A DNA stretch of 64,000 bases from Loktanella sp. DSM 29012. GTDB lineage: Bacteria; Pseudomonadota; Alphaproteobacteria; Rhodobacterales; Rhodobacteraceae. Within the stretch, counting starts at the first letter, position 1. Each line of letters opens with the position of its first letter. Positions 42,872 to 51,365 of the stretch are shown in pieces. Below the pieces are notes generated by a model. It had not been told where the DNA came from. It did no database searches and worked only from the letters and a program-made list of their open reading frames with translations. Both the position numbers and the translations under genes were made by a program. The DNA lies in NCBI RefSeq assembly GCF_900110705.1, contig NZ_FOEJ01000001.1, positions 689,501 to 753,500 on the forward strand, read 5' to 3'.

Positions 42872-42902
42872 AAGGCTCGCCCTTCGGGGCGGGCCTTTTT
42901 AT
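42872..42902 (+). terminator. Intrinsic terminator after duplicate copy 2
   Basis: An 11-bp stem AAGGCTCGCCC/GGGCGGGCCTT (one T-G wobble) with a stable TTCG tetraloop and five or more Ts, 31 bases after the stop of copy 2. Confidence 0.92.
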
Positions 42903-42944
42903 TTGTCCGATGCCATGCCATCGTTTTCCCGACTGGAGGATCAC

Positions 42945-43631
42945 ATGGCTGACCATATTCTTGTTTTCGACGTGAATGAGACCTTGCTGGATCTGACGAC
43001 GCTGGAGCCGCTGTTCGCGGGGCTGTTCGGTGATCCGGCGATGATGCGGCAATGGTTCGCCCATCTCATCCTGTATTCAGAGGCAATGACCCTGTCGGGT
43101 GAATATGCGCCCTTTGGCACATTGGCCCAAGGCACCTTGCGCATGATGGGCGAAACGCAGGGCGTGTCTGTCGGCGATGCCGATGCCGCGGAACTGGTGC
43201 ATCTGCTGACCAACATGCCGGCCTGCGACGACGTGATTCCGGCGCTGACCCGGTTGCAAGAGGCAGGCGTGCGCATGGTGACGCTGACGAATTCGCCCCC
43301 CACCGACAGTCCGACCCCCATGGAAAAGGCCGGCATCGCCCATTTTTTCGAGGCGCATTACAGCGTGCACAGCGTCGGAAAATTCAAACCGCATCCCGAT
43401 TGTTACCGGCTTGTGTCCGAATCCCTGGATGTGCACATCGCCTCCTTGTGTCTGGTTGCCGCACATCTGTGGGACACCATGGGCGCGCAGGGGGCCGGGG
43501 CCAGCGGTGCATTCATCACGCGGACGGGCAACGCGATGCTGCCGTCGGACGGCATCGCGCAACCGACCTATGTGGCCCCTGACCTTGGTGCATTCGCGGA
43601 CCAGTGGCTGGCCCTGCAGGGTATCGTCTAG
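42945..43631 (+). CDS. HAD-superfamily hydrolase, haloacid dehalogenase type II-like
   Basis: A 228-residue HAD enzyme. Motif I is VFDVNETLLDLTTLEPLF with the nucleophilic aspartate, motif II is MVTLTNSPPT, the motif III lysine is in VGKFKPHPDCYRLV, and VAAHLWDTMGAQGAG supplies the acidic motif. The layout is that of type II haloacid dehalogenases, though many such genes act on phosphoesters. GGAGG lies 6 bases before the ATG at 42945. Its stop codon shares the CTAG at 43628-43631 with the stop of the convergent mtlK-like gene. Confidence 0.88.
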   Translation: MADHILVFDVNETLLDLTTLEPLFAGLFGDPAMMRQWFAHLILYSEAMTLSGEYAPFGTLAQGTLRMMGETQGVSVGDADAAELVHLLTNMPACDDVIPALTRLQEAGVRMVTLTNSPPTDSPTPMEKAGIAHFFEAHYSVHSVGKFKPHPDCYRLVSESLDVHIASLCLVAAHLWDTMGAQGAGASGAFITRTGNAMLPSDGIAQPTYVAPDLGAFADQWLALQGIV

Positions 43632-45091
43632 CGGGACAGATAGGCGTCGATCGTCGCAGCCGCCCCGTCGGCCCAAAGCTGATTGAGCCAGTTTCCAAAG
43701 GCATTCGCGAACAGTGGATTGTCGCCCAGTTCGCCATAAAAACCGTCTTGTGCCAGCCAGACCTGGGGATCGTGGCGGGTGGCCTGCGCTGCATCGACCA
43801 AGCTGTCCCATAGCGGATCATTGGGCGCGATCTGGCTGCCGTCCTCACGGGTGCCGGCACACATACGTGCCCACAATGCCTCGGTCAGGGCCAGACCCTG
43901 GATGTCTCCACCTGCTGCCAGCGCGTCGCGCAGGGTCGGCAGGACGAAACCGGGGTGACGCGACGAGCCGTCGAATGCGACACGCCGCGTCGTGTCGCGA
44001 ATCTTGGGGTTCGCGAACCGCGTTTCAATAAGCGCGAGGTATTTCGCAGCGGGCATGCCGTCGACCGCATCGACATAGGGGATGATCCCCGTGGTCTGCA
44101 CCTTGCGAAAGAAGGCGGCGATCCGCGGATCGTCCATGCAGTCCGCGATGGTCTGGTGACCGATGATTTCGCCCACGTTCGCCAGCACCTGATGGCCCGC
44201 GTTCAGAATCCGGATTTTCATGCTTTCGTACGGATGCACGTTGTCGGTCATCGTGGCACCGGCGGCGGCCCAGTCCGGGCGGCCCGCACAAAAATGATCC
44301 TCGATCACCCATTGGCGGAAATTTTCGTGGGTAACGGGGGCCGCGTCGTCGATGCCGAGATCCTGCACGATGCTGCGTTCGGCGTCGCCCGTTGCGGGAA
44401 CGATGCAGTCGACCATCGCATCCGGAAACGCGCCCTGCGTGTCGATCCAATCGGCTAGATCCGGGTCCGACAACCGGGCAAGACCGACCACGGTCTGCCG
44501 CAGGATTGCGCCATTGCCTTGCAGGTTGTCGCAGCACATCGCGGTAAAGGGTGGGTGCCCCGCCGTGCGGCGCGCCCGTAGTGCTGCCACCATCGCGCCA
44601 AAGGCGGTGCGGGGCGTTGCAGGATGGGCAGCATCGTGTTTCAGGTCGGCATGTCCGGTGTCCAGTCCGCCGTCCGCGCGGCGGTAATATCCGCCCTCGG
44701 TCACGGTCAGGGACACGATCCGGATCGCGGGATCGGACATGGTGGCAATCAGTTGCGCGTTGTCCTCCTCGATCGGCAAAAAATCGATCATCGCGCCAGT
44801 CACCTCGGCCGAAATACCGGCGGGGTCCAGCTCGATCAGCGTATTCAGGCAGTCCTGCGCCAGCAGGCGGTCGCGCATCGCCGCATCACCCGGACGCACA
44901 CCTGCGCCAATGATCGCCCAGTCATGGGCCTGACCCTGTTGCATCAGACGGTGCAGATACCAAGCCTGATGCGCACGGTGGAAATTGCCCAGACCGATAT
45001 GCACGATGCCCGGCGTCAGCGCGGACCGGTCGTAGGTCGGCCTTACGATTGCTTGCGGCAGGTCGGCCAGCGTCGCATTGCTCAGTTTCAT
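43628..45091 (-). CDS. mtlK: Mannitol dehydrogenase family protein
   Basis: A 487-residue polyol-specific long-chain dehydrogenase oxidising mannitol (or arabitol, sorbitol) to the ketose with NAD. The cofactor region IVHIGLGNFHRAHQAWYLHR and the catalytic YESMKIRILNAGHQVLANVG (lysine, asparagine, histidine) are present. The ATG at 45091 follows AAGGA; an in-frame ATG at 45118 overlaps the smoS stop (TGATG) and is equally coupled. It ends the polyol operon, as mtlK does in R. sphaeroides. Confidence 0.9.
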   Translation of the reverse strand: MKLSNATLADLPQAIVRPTYDRSALTPGIVHIGLGNFHRAHQAWYLHRLMQQGQAHDWAIIGAGVRPGDAAMRDRLLAQDCLNTLIELDPAGISAEVTGAMIDFLPIEEDNAQLIATMSDPAIRIVSLTVTEGGYYRRADGGLDTGHADLKHDAAHPATPRTAFGAMVAALRARRTAGHPPFTAMCCDNLQGNGAILRQTVVGLARLSDPDLADWIDTQGAFPDAMVDCIVPATGDAERSIVQDLGIDDAAPVTHENFRQWVIEDHFCAGRPDWAAAGATMTDNVHPYESMKIRILNAGHQVLANVGEIIGHQTIADCMDDPRIAAFFRKVQTTGIIPYVDAVDGMPAAKYLALIETRFANPKIRDTTRRVAFDGSSRHPGFVLPTLRDALAAGGDIQGLALTEALWARMCAGTREDGSQIAPNDPLWDSLVDAAQATRHDPQVWLAQDGFYGELGDNPLFANAFGNWLNQLWADGAAATIDAYLSR

Positions 45092-45117
45092 GGCGCGGTG
45101 TCCTTGTGCGTCTTTCA

Positions 45118-45891
45118 TCAGCTCATCCAGTTGCCGCCGTCGACGTTATACGTCTGGGCGACGATGTATTCCGCCTCGGCACTGGCGAGAAAGATCGCCA
45201 TGCCGGTCAGGTCGTCGGCGGTGCCCATGCGGCCAAAGGGAACGGCATTGCCGACCTCTTTTTTCTTTTGTCCGGGGGCCTTGTTTTCGTGTTTGGCAAA
45301 GAACGCATCGACGCCGTCCCAGTGTTCGCCATCGACGACACCGGGCGCGATGGCGTTCACATTGATGCCGTGCTGGATCAGGTTCAGGCCTGCCGATTGC
45401 GTCAGGCTGATGACGGCGGCCTTGGTCGCGCAATAGACGGCGACTAGGGATTCGCCGCGCCGCCCGGCCTGGGATGCCATGTTGATGATATTGCCGCGAA
45501 TGCCACGGTCGATCATGTGCTGGGCGACAGCCTGCATGGTGAACAAACAGCCGCTGACGTTGATCGCAAAGGCGCGGTCATAATCGGCACGGGTGATTTC
45601 GGCGATCGGTGCTGCGGTAAAAATGGCGGCGTTGTTGATCAGAATGTCGATCTGGCCCAAGCGATCGACGGTTTCCGCCACACCGGCGTCGATGCTGGCC
45701 TGATCGGATACGTCCAGTTTGACGGCTATGGCGGCATCACCGATCTGGTCCGCCGCGGCCTGCGCACGGGCAAGGTCGATGTCGGCAATGGCGACACGCG
45801 CGCCTTCGGCGACGTAGGCCCGTGCAAAGGCCAGCCCGATGCCGCGCGCGGCACCGGTGATTAATGCTGTTTTTCCCTCTAGTCGTTTCAT
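45118..45891 (-). CDS. smoS: Sorbitol dehydrogenase (short-chain type)
   Basis: A 257-residue SDR: NAD motif [28 protein letters not shown], catalytic serine in [14 protein letters not shown] and YxxxK in [18 protein letters not shown]. The C-terminal [16 protein letters not shown] is typical of R. sphaeroides SmoS, which oxidises D-glucitol to fructose and galactitol to tagatose. It overlaps smoK by 4 bases and the following dehydrogenase by one, inside a polyol operon. Confidence 0.92.
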   Translation of the reverse strand: MKRLEGKTALITGAARGIGLAFARAYVAEGARVAIADIDLARAQAAADQIGDAAIAVKLDVSDQASIDAGVAETVDRLGQIDILINNAAIFTAAPIAEITRADYDRAFAINVSGCLFTMQAVAQHMIDRGIRGNIINMASQAGRRGESLVAVYCATKAAVISLTQSAGLNLIQHGINVNAIAPGVVDGEHWDGVDAFFAKHENKAPGQKKKEVGNAVPFGRMGTADDLTGMAIFLASAEAEYIVAQTYNVDGGNWMS

Positions 45892-46892
45892 GCGATCCGC
45901 AGCCCCGCTTTGTCAAAGCGATGGAATTCGTCCATGCGAGGCGACAGGTGGATGGTGTCGCCGTGCCGCAGGCTGATGTCGCCGATGGCGCGCACGGTCA
46001 GGGTTTCGGCCAGCCCCGTGTTGTGGATGTGGAAAAACGTATCCGACCCAAGGTGTTCTGCCACGCCGACGGTGCCCTGCCAGACGCCGTCCGATTGCAC
46101 GACGTCGATGTGTTCGGGACGGATACCGATGGTATGGGCGTTGTGCTTGTCCGCTTCTGGTCCTGTCAGCAGGTTCATTTTCGGCGACCCGATGAACCCT
46201 GCGACAAAGGTGTTGCGCGGCGCGCGATACAGTTCCAGCGGCGATCCGACCTGTTCGATCACACCGGCCTGAAGCACGACGATCTTGTCCGCCATGGTCA
46301 TCGCCTCGACCTGATCGTGGGTCACATAGATCATCGTGGTGTCGAGCTTCTTGTGCAGTTCGGAAATTTCCATCCGCATGCCCACACGTAGGGCGGCGTC
46401 AAGGTTGGACAGTGGTTCGTCGAACAGGAATGCCGAGGGTTCGCGGACGATGGCGCGACCAATGGCGACACGTTGGCGCTGGCCACCTGACAACTGCCCC
46501 GGACGGCGGTCCAGATAGGCGGTCAGGTTCAGCACGGATGCCGCCCCTTCGACGCGGCGATCGATTTCCGCCAGGTCCATCTTGGCCATTTTCAGCGGAA
46601 ACGCGATGTTCTTGCGCACCGACATATGCGGGTAAAGGGCGTAGGACTGGAACACCATCGCAAGGCCGCGCTTGGCCGGAACCAGTGTCGTCGCATCCTT
46701 GCCGTCGATTTCGATGTGACCAGAGGTGATGTCCTCCAACCCGGCAATCAGGCGCAGCAGGGTGGATTTGCCGCAACCTGACGGTCCGACGAAGACCGTG
46801 AATTCCCCGTCGTGGATCGTCAGGTCGAGTGGCGGAATGACCTCGGCGTCGCCAAAGCGTTTCGTCACTTGCTTGAGTTCGATTTTTCCCAT
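45888..46892 (-). CDS. smoK: Polyol ABC transporter ATP-binding protein
   Basis: A 334-residue ATPase of the MalK/UgpC type. Walker [19 protein letters not shown], signature [19 protein letters not shown], Walker [19 protein letters not shown] and the H-loop [18 protein letters not shown] are intact, followed by a C-terminal regulatory OB-fold (residues about 240-334). It energises import of sorbitol/mannitol through the two permeases encoded upstream. Confidence 0.93.
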   Translation of the reverse strand: MGKIELKQVTKRFGDAEVIPPLDLTIHDGEFTVFVGPSGCGKSTLLRLIAGLEDITSGHIEIDGKDATTLVPAKRGLAMVFQSYALYPHMSVRKNIAFPLKMAKMDLAEIDRRVEGAASVLNLTAYLDRRPGQLSGGQRQRVAIGRAIVREPSAFLFDEPLSNLDAALRVGMRMEISELHKKLDTTMIYVTHDQVEAMTMADKIVVLQAGVIEQVGSPLELYRAPRNTFVAGFIGSPKMNLLTGPEADKHNAHTIGIRPEHIDVVQSDGVWQGTVGVAEHLGSDTFFHIHNTGLAETLTVRAIGDISLRHGDTIHLSPRMDEFHRFDKAGLRIA

Positions 46893-46904
46893 GAGTCCGG
46901 GTCC

Positions 46905-47735
46905 TTATTTCACTGCGCCGAATGTCAGGCCGCGTACAAGTTGTTTCTGGCTGAACCAGCCAAGGATGAGGATCGGCGCGATGGCCATTGTCGAGGCCGC
47001 GCTGAGTTTCGCGTAGAACAGACCCTCGGGGCTGGAATAGCTGGCGATAAAGGCCGTCAGCGGTGCCGCCTTGGCCGCCGTCAGGTTGAGGGTCCAAAAC
47101 GCCTCGTTCCAAGCAAGGATGAAGTTCAGCAACAGGGTCGATGCAATGCCGGGGATCGCCATTGGTGTCAGCACATACAGGATTTCTTCCTTGAGGCTGG
47201 CGCCGTCCATGCGGGCCGCCTCCAGGATCTCGCCCGGGATCTCCTTGAAGTAGGTGTAAAGCATCCAGACGATGATCGGCAGGTTGATCAACATCAGGAT
47301 GACCACCAGCGCGATGCGGCTGTCCAGCAATCCCAGTTCGATGCAGATCAGATAGATCGGATACAGAACCCCCACGGCCGGCAACATCTTGGTCGAGAGC
47401 ATCCAGAGCAGGATGTCCTTGGTCCGGCGACTGGGCACGAATGCCATCGACCAGGCGGCCGGCACCGCGATCAGCACACCCAGAACAGTGGACCCGCCTG
47501 CGATGATGACCGAATTCCACAGGAAACGCATGTAGTTGGACCGTTCCTGCACGACCGCATAGTTTTCCAGCGTCCAGTCAAAGAACAGGAACACCGGTGG
47601 ATCGCTGATCGCCTGCGCCTCTGTCTTGAAGCTGGTCAGGATGGTCCAGAGGATCGGAAAGAAGATCGTGAAACCGATGGCCCAGGCCGCGGCTGTGGTG
47701 ATGATCTTGCGGCGGGTTGTGGTCGAGCGTGCCAT
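46905..47735 (-). CDS. smoG: Polyol ABC transporter permease (SmoG-like)
   Basis: A 276-residue inner-membrane permease of the MalG/CUT1 class with six predicted helices. The cytoplasmic EAA loop reads EILEAARMDGASLKEEILYV, and the N-terminal helix is followed by FFPILWTILTSFKTEAQAIS. It is separated from smoK by 12 bases and from the other permease by 14, and forms the heterodimeric channel with it. Confidence 0.93.
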   Translation of the reverse strand: MARSTTTRRKIITTAAAWAIGFTIFFPILWTILTSFKTEAQAISDPPVFLFFDWTLENYAVVQERSNYMRFLWNSVIIAGGSTVLGVLIAVPAAWSMAFVPSRRTKDILLWMLSTKMLPAVGVLYPIYLICIELGLLDSRIALVVILMLINLPIIVWMLYTYFKEIPGEILEAARMDGASLKEEILYVLTPMAIPGIASTLLLNFILAWNEAFWTLNLTAAKAAPLTAFIASYSSPEGLFYAKLSAASTMAIAPILILGWFSQKQLVRGLTFGAVK

Positions 47736-47749
47736 GTTCTGATCCTCCC

Positions 47750-48628
47750 TTATGTATCGAGGTTCTTGCCGACGATGCGCATCAGAAAGATCGCAACGAT
47801 ATTGGCAAGGATGATGGCATAGACACCGCCTGCGGACCCCAGGCCCACGTTCTGGCTTTCCAGCACGCGCTGAAAGATGAGGTAGGTCAGTGTCCGGGAC
47901 CCAAAGGCACCGCCGGTTGTGACAAAGATTTCCGCAAAGACGGACAGCAGGAAAATCGTCTGGATCAGGATCACGATGGTCACGGCACGGCTGAGGTGCG
48001 GCAGAACGATATGGCCAAAGCGAGCCAGCGGTGATGCGCCGTCCATTTCGGCTGCCTCCAGCTGTTCACTGTCCAGCGATTGAATGGCGGTCAGCAGAAT
48101 GAGGGTGGCAAAGGGCAACCACTGCCAGCTGACGATCAGGATGATCGAGGGCAGGGATGCCTCGCTGAGCCATGACACGGGTTCAGCGCCAAACAGTCGC
48201 CACAGGTGCGAAAACAATCCGTTGTTGGCGTCCATGAACATGTTTTTCCAGACCAGTGCGGACACGGTCGGCATGACGAAAAAGGGCGCGATGACAAGGA
48301 TGCGGACAATGCCCTGGCCCCACATCGGCTGGTCCAGCAGCATCGCAAGCAGGATGCCGAGGCAGACGGTGATGACCAGAACGCCGCCCACGATGATCAG
48401 CGTGGTGATGACCGATGGCCAGAACGCGCTGGATGACACGAACCGCACGTAGTTTTCGAAACCGACCCATTCGAGGCCGTTTTCCCAGCGGTCGCCGCGC
48501 AGCGGCAGGAATTTCTTGAACGAAAAGAACAGGGTCAGGACGAGAGGAATCAGCATCCAGCCCAGTAGCAGGATCACTGCGGGTGCCATCATCATCCGCG
48601 CGGCAGAGCGGGAAGCCTTGGTCGCCAT
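47750..48628 (-). CDS. smoF: Polyol ABC transporter permease (SmoF-like)
   Basis: A 292-residue permease of the MalF class with about six helices. PAVILLLGWMLIPLVLTLFF is the first helix and the EAA loop is EQLEAAEMDGASPLARFGHI. The ATG at 48628 is backed by GGAGACG; an in-frame ATG at 48655 is less likely. It lies 113 bases downstream of the binding-protein gene, with a strong stem-loop in the gap that probably lowers its expression relative to the binding protein. Confidence 0.92.
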   Translation of the reverse strand: MATKASRSAARMMMAPAVILLLGWMLIPLVLTLFFSFKKFLPLRGDRWENGLEWVGFENYVRFVSSSAFWPSVITTLIIVGGVLVITVCLGILLAMLLDQPMWGQGIVRILVIAPFFVMPTVSALVWKNMFMDANNGLFSHLWRLFGAEPVSWLSEASLPSIILIVSWQWLPFATLILLTAIQSLDSEQLEAAEMDGASPLARFGHIVLPHLSRAVTIVILIQTIFLLSVFAEIFVTTGGAFGSRTLTYLIFQRVLESQNVGLGSAGGVYAIILANIVAIFLMRIVGKNLDT

Positions 48629-48698
48629 GAACACGTCTCCTTTGGCGGTGGTCATAAACCATCACCGGTGAGGCCAGAAAAATAAATGGGAAAGGGTG

Positions 48699-48728
48699 GT
48701 CAGGGGGCGGCGGATGCTGCCCCCTGAC
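48699..48728 (-). terminator. Intercistronic stem-loop between smoE and smoF
   Basis: A 13-bp stem (GTCAGGGGGCGGC with GCTGCCCCCTGAC, one G-U pair) around a GGAT loop, 13 bases after the smoE stop. There is no run of Ts on the minus strand, so it more likely stabilises smoE message or partially attenuates than terminates. Confidence 0.75.
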
Positions 48729-48741
48729 GGGGAGGGGTGCC

Positions 48742-50055
48742 TTAGTAGCCTGCGGCTTCCATGGCTTCGGTGGTGATGTCCTGCGCCTTGGCGAGGGCCT
48801 CTTCGACGGTCTGCTGACCTGCATAGGCGGCCGAGAATTCCTGGCTTACCTCGGATGCGATGCCCGCAAATTCCGGGATCGCCGCGAACTGCACGCCGAC
48901 ATAGGGAACCGGATCAACCGTTGGGTTCTGCGGATCGGCCGACAGGATCGAATCCAACGTCATCTGTGCGAACGGCACGTCCTGGTAGTTGGGGTTTTCG
49001 TACAGCGAGGTCCGTGCACCCGGCGGGACGTTGGCCCAGCCTTCGTTGGCCGCAACCAGCTCGATATAGTCTTTGGACGTGGCCCACTCGATGAATTGCA
49101 GGGCTTCTGCCTGCTGCTGCGTGCCGGCGGGGATCGCCAGTGCCCAGGCCCAGAGCCAGTTGGACCGCTTGCCCAGACCGGTATCGGGTGCCAATGCAAA
49201 ACCAACGCTGTCAGCCACGGTGCTGTCGTTGGGGTTGGTGACAAAGGACGCCGCCACGGTGGCATCGATCCACATGCCGCAGTTGCCCTGCTGGAACAGG
49301 CTCAGGTTTTCGTTGAACCCGTTGGTGGCATAACCGGCGGGGCCGGATGCATCCATCATGTCCTTGAAGAAGTTGACGGTGTTTGCCCATGCTTCGGTGT
49401 CGAACTGGGCGTTCCACTCTTCGTCGAACCAGCGCGCGCCAAAAGAGTTGGACATGGCGGTGATGAACGCGCCACCCTCGCCCCAGCCGGCCTTGCCGCG
49501 CAGACAGATGCCGTTGATGTCGTTGTCGCGGTCCGTCATTGCAGCGGCTGCATCACGGATGAATTCCCAGGTGGGGGCCTCTGGCATTTCCAGACCGGCG
49601 GCTTCCATCAGGTCGGTGCGATACATGATCATCGACGATTCGCCGTAGAACGGTGCCGCATAGAGCGTGCCGTCATGGCTCAGGCCACCGGCCATCGCGG
49701 GCAGGATGTCGCCAGCGTCATAATCGTCGGACAGGTTGTCCAGCGGGACCAGCCAGCCGTTGCTGCCCCAGATCGGGGTCTCGTACATGCCGATGGTCAT
49801 GATGTCGAACTGACCGCCGCTGGTGGTGATGTCGGTGGTGACGCGCTGACGCAGGACGTTCTCCTCCAGCGTGACCCATTCGACGTTGATGCCGGTCTGT
49901 TCGGTGAACTGATCGGTATAGCCCTGCATCCGGATCATGTCGCCGTTGTTGACGGTCGCGATCGTGATGGTGGGCGAGTGTGCTTCGGCGTAGGCGCCGC
50001 CGGCTGTGACCAGCGCGAGCGCCGTCGCAGCACTCAGAGTGCTCTTCAATGACAT
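48742..50055 (-). CDS. smoE: Polyol ABC transporter substrate-binding protein
   Basis: A 437-residue periplasmic binding protein (family 1) with signal peptide KSTLSAATALALVTAGGAYA. It resembles R. sphaeroides SmoE: ITIATVNNGDMIRMQGYTDQ near the start, EQTGINVEWVTLEENVLRQR, and NFFKDMMDASGPAGYATNGF. It binds sorbitol/mannitol-like polyols for the SmoFGK complex. Upstream lies an 18-bp palindrome matching the neighbouring LacI regulator's expected operator, and an AGGATACC site precedes the ATG. Confidence 0.93.
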   Translation of the reverse strand: MSLKSTLSAATALALVTAGGAYAEAHSPTITIATVNNGDMIRMQGYTDQFTEQTGINVEWVTLEENVLRQRVTTDITTSGGQFDIMTIGMYETPIWGSNGWLVPLDNLSDDYDAGDILPAMAGGLSHDGTLYAAPFYGESSMIMYRTDLMEAAGLEMPEAPTWEFIRDAAAAMTDRDNDINGICLRGKAGWGEGGAFITAMSNSFGARWFDEEWNAQFDTEAWANTVNFFKDMMDASGPAGYATNGFNENLSLFQQGNCGMWIDATVAASFVTNPNDSTVADSVGFALAPDTGLGKRSNWLWAWALAIPAGTQQQAEALQFIEWATSKDYIELVAANEGWANVPPGARTSLYENPNYQDVPFAQMTLDSILSADPQNPTVDPVPYVGVQFAAIPEFAGIASEVSQEFSAAYAGQQTVEEALAKAQDITTEAMEAAGY

Positions 50056-50124
50056 CAGGTATCCTCCCTAGATCGATGTTCTGTGGGTGAGCATAGGGAT
50101 GAGGGCTACGCGGCGTCAATAAAA

Positions 50125-50142
50125 AATTTACGCGCGTAAATT
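50125..50142. promoter_or_regulatory. LacI-type operator upstream of smoE
   Basis: AATTTACGCGCGTAAATT is a perfect 18-bp palindrome with the central CG typical of LacI-family operators. It lies 70 bases before the smoE start and 8 bases after the lacI stop, so it is placed to control the polyol operon. Confidence 0.78.
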
Positions 50143-50149
50143 AGCGGTA

Positions 50150-51217
50150 TCAGGCCGAGTCGCGCAGGATCAGACGGCCCTCGATTCGCGTGCTTTGCCA
50201 ACGCTCTACGCTGCCATCGATCGCGGCGAACAGTGTGTCGGCAGCGTGTTTGGATACGGCGTCATAGTCGTGGGAAATCGTCGTCAGTGGCGGGCAGGTG
50301 TAGCGCGAATGGGGGTGTCCGTCCTGACCGGCGATTCGCACCGTGCTGCCGTCGCCACGACCAACGGTGATTCCCCGCTCGTAGCACGCGGTCAGCAGAC
50401 CGATGGCCAGGCGATCGTTGCTGCACAGGATCGTGTTGGTCGGAAACAGGTTCCTGGCAAAGGCGTCGTGACCACCGACCCGCCCGATTTCTTCGAAACC
50501 CCAACCTTCGCCCGCGACGGATATGACGTGCGGGCTGTGGCCGAACGTTTCCATTGCGGCCAGATAGGCGTGCCTGCGCCGATGCGCATTCGGGTTTGCG
50601 GGGTTTTTCATCTCGAAAAAGCAGGGTGGTTCACCGGTGCGGCACAGATAATCGGTGATATGCGCGGTGAACTGCTGGTTGTCAGACCCGACAAAGGCAA
50701 TGCCCAGTTCGGCAACGCTGCTGTCAAAGATCAGCGTCGGCACATCATCGCAGAACTTGGCCAGGACTTCGGTGTCGCTGGCACGGCCCAGCGGTGCCAG
50801 CAAGACACCCGCAGGTTTGAGCGCCCGCAAGTTGTTAAGGACAGCAACCTCTTGTTCGGGGTCGCCATGCGCACTGAACAATGTCGGGGAATATCCGGCG
50901 ACAATGCAGCGCTGCTCCAGGTTCCGTGCGATTTCCGCGAAATAGGGATCAGCCAGCAGGGGTACCACGATGCCGACATTCTTGGTCAGCTTGCGATTCT
51001 GGTTCATGGCAAAGATGTTCGGCCGGTAATCGTATTGTTCGATCGCGGCTTCGATCCGGGCACGGGTGGTCTGGCGCACGCTGTCGGGGTTGTGGAAATA
51101 TTTGGATACGGTCGGGCGGGATATGCCGCTGACGGCAGCAAATTGATCCATGTTGCGAATTTCGCGTGGCGACACCTGCAGTCCTCGTCGGTTCTGGCTT
51201 TCCATAGAGTTTAACAT
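50150..51217 (-). CDS. LacI family regulator of the polyol operon
   Basis: A 355-residue repressor. The helix-turn-helix is MDQFAAVSGISRPTVSKYFH followed by the hinge-region pattern RARIEAAIEQYDYRPN; residues 75-340 are a periplasmic-binding-protein-like ligand domain beginning VGIVVPLLADPYFAEIARNL. It lies upstream of and in the same direction as smoE and presumably responds to a polyol or its phosphate. Palindromes containing TTTACGC/GCGTAAA lie on both sides of the gene, suggesting control of the operon and of itself. The N-terminus has about 20 extra residues before the helix-turn-helix. Confidence 0.9.
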   Translation of the reverse strand: MLNSMESQNRRGLQVSPREIRNMDQFAAVSGISRPTVSKYFHNPDSVRQTTRARIEAAIEQYDYRPNIFAMNQNRKLTKNVGIVVPLLADPYFAEIARNLEQRCIVAGYSPTLFSAHGDPEQEVAVLNNLRALKPAGVLLAPLGRASDTEVLAKFCDDVPTLIFDSSVAELGIAFVGSDNQQFTAHITDYLCRTGEPPCFFEMKNPANPNAHRRRHAYLAAMETFGHSPHVISVAGEGWGFEEIGRVGGHDAFARNLFPTNTILCSNDRLAIGLLTACYERGITVGRGDGSTVRIAGQDGHPHSRYTCPPLTTISHDYDAVSKHAADTLFAAIDGSVERWQSTRIEGRLILRDSA

Positions 51218-51237
51218 TGGGAAAGTGATTTTGTCGC

Positions 51238-51252
51238 GCGTAAAATTTACGC
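51238..51252. promoter_or_regulatory. Second TTTACGC inverted repeat upstream of lacI
   Basis: GCGTAAA-A-TTTACGC, a 7+1+7 inverted repeat, 21 bases before the lacI start codon. Half-sites match those of the 50125 operator but are joined in the opposite order; with the preceding GTCGCGCGTAAAA they may also form an imperfect copy of that operator. Likely autoregulatory site. Confidence 0.55.
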
Positions 51253-51319
51253 TGTGATCCAGTCATCAAGATTTGGAAAGTTCGGCAAGGCAGCAAACTT
51301 TGCGTGCCCCAAAAGTGCA

Positions 51320-51350
51320 AAGGGCGACCCGCAGGCCGCCCTTCGTCTTT
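51320..51350. terminator. Terminator-like hairpin after the BMP gene
   Basis: AAGGGCG pairs with CGCCCTT around a 10-base loop, followed on the plus strand by CGTCTTTTT. On the minus strand, downstream of the BMP-protein gene, the T tract is broken (TTTGCACTTTT), so it probably gives partial termination before lacI. Confidence 0.6.
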
Positions 51351-51365
51351 TTCGGTTGGTCCCGC

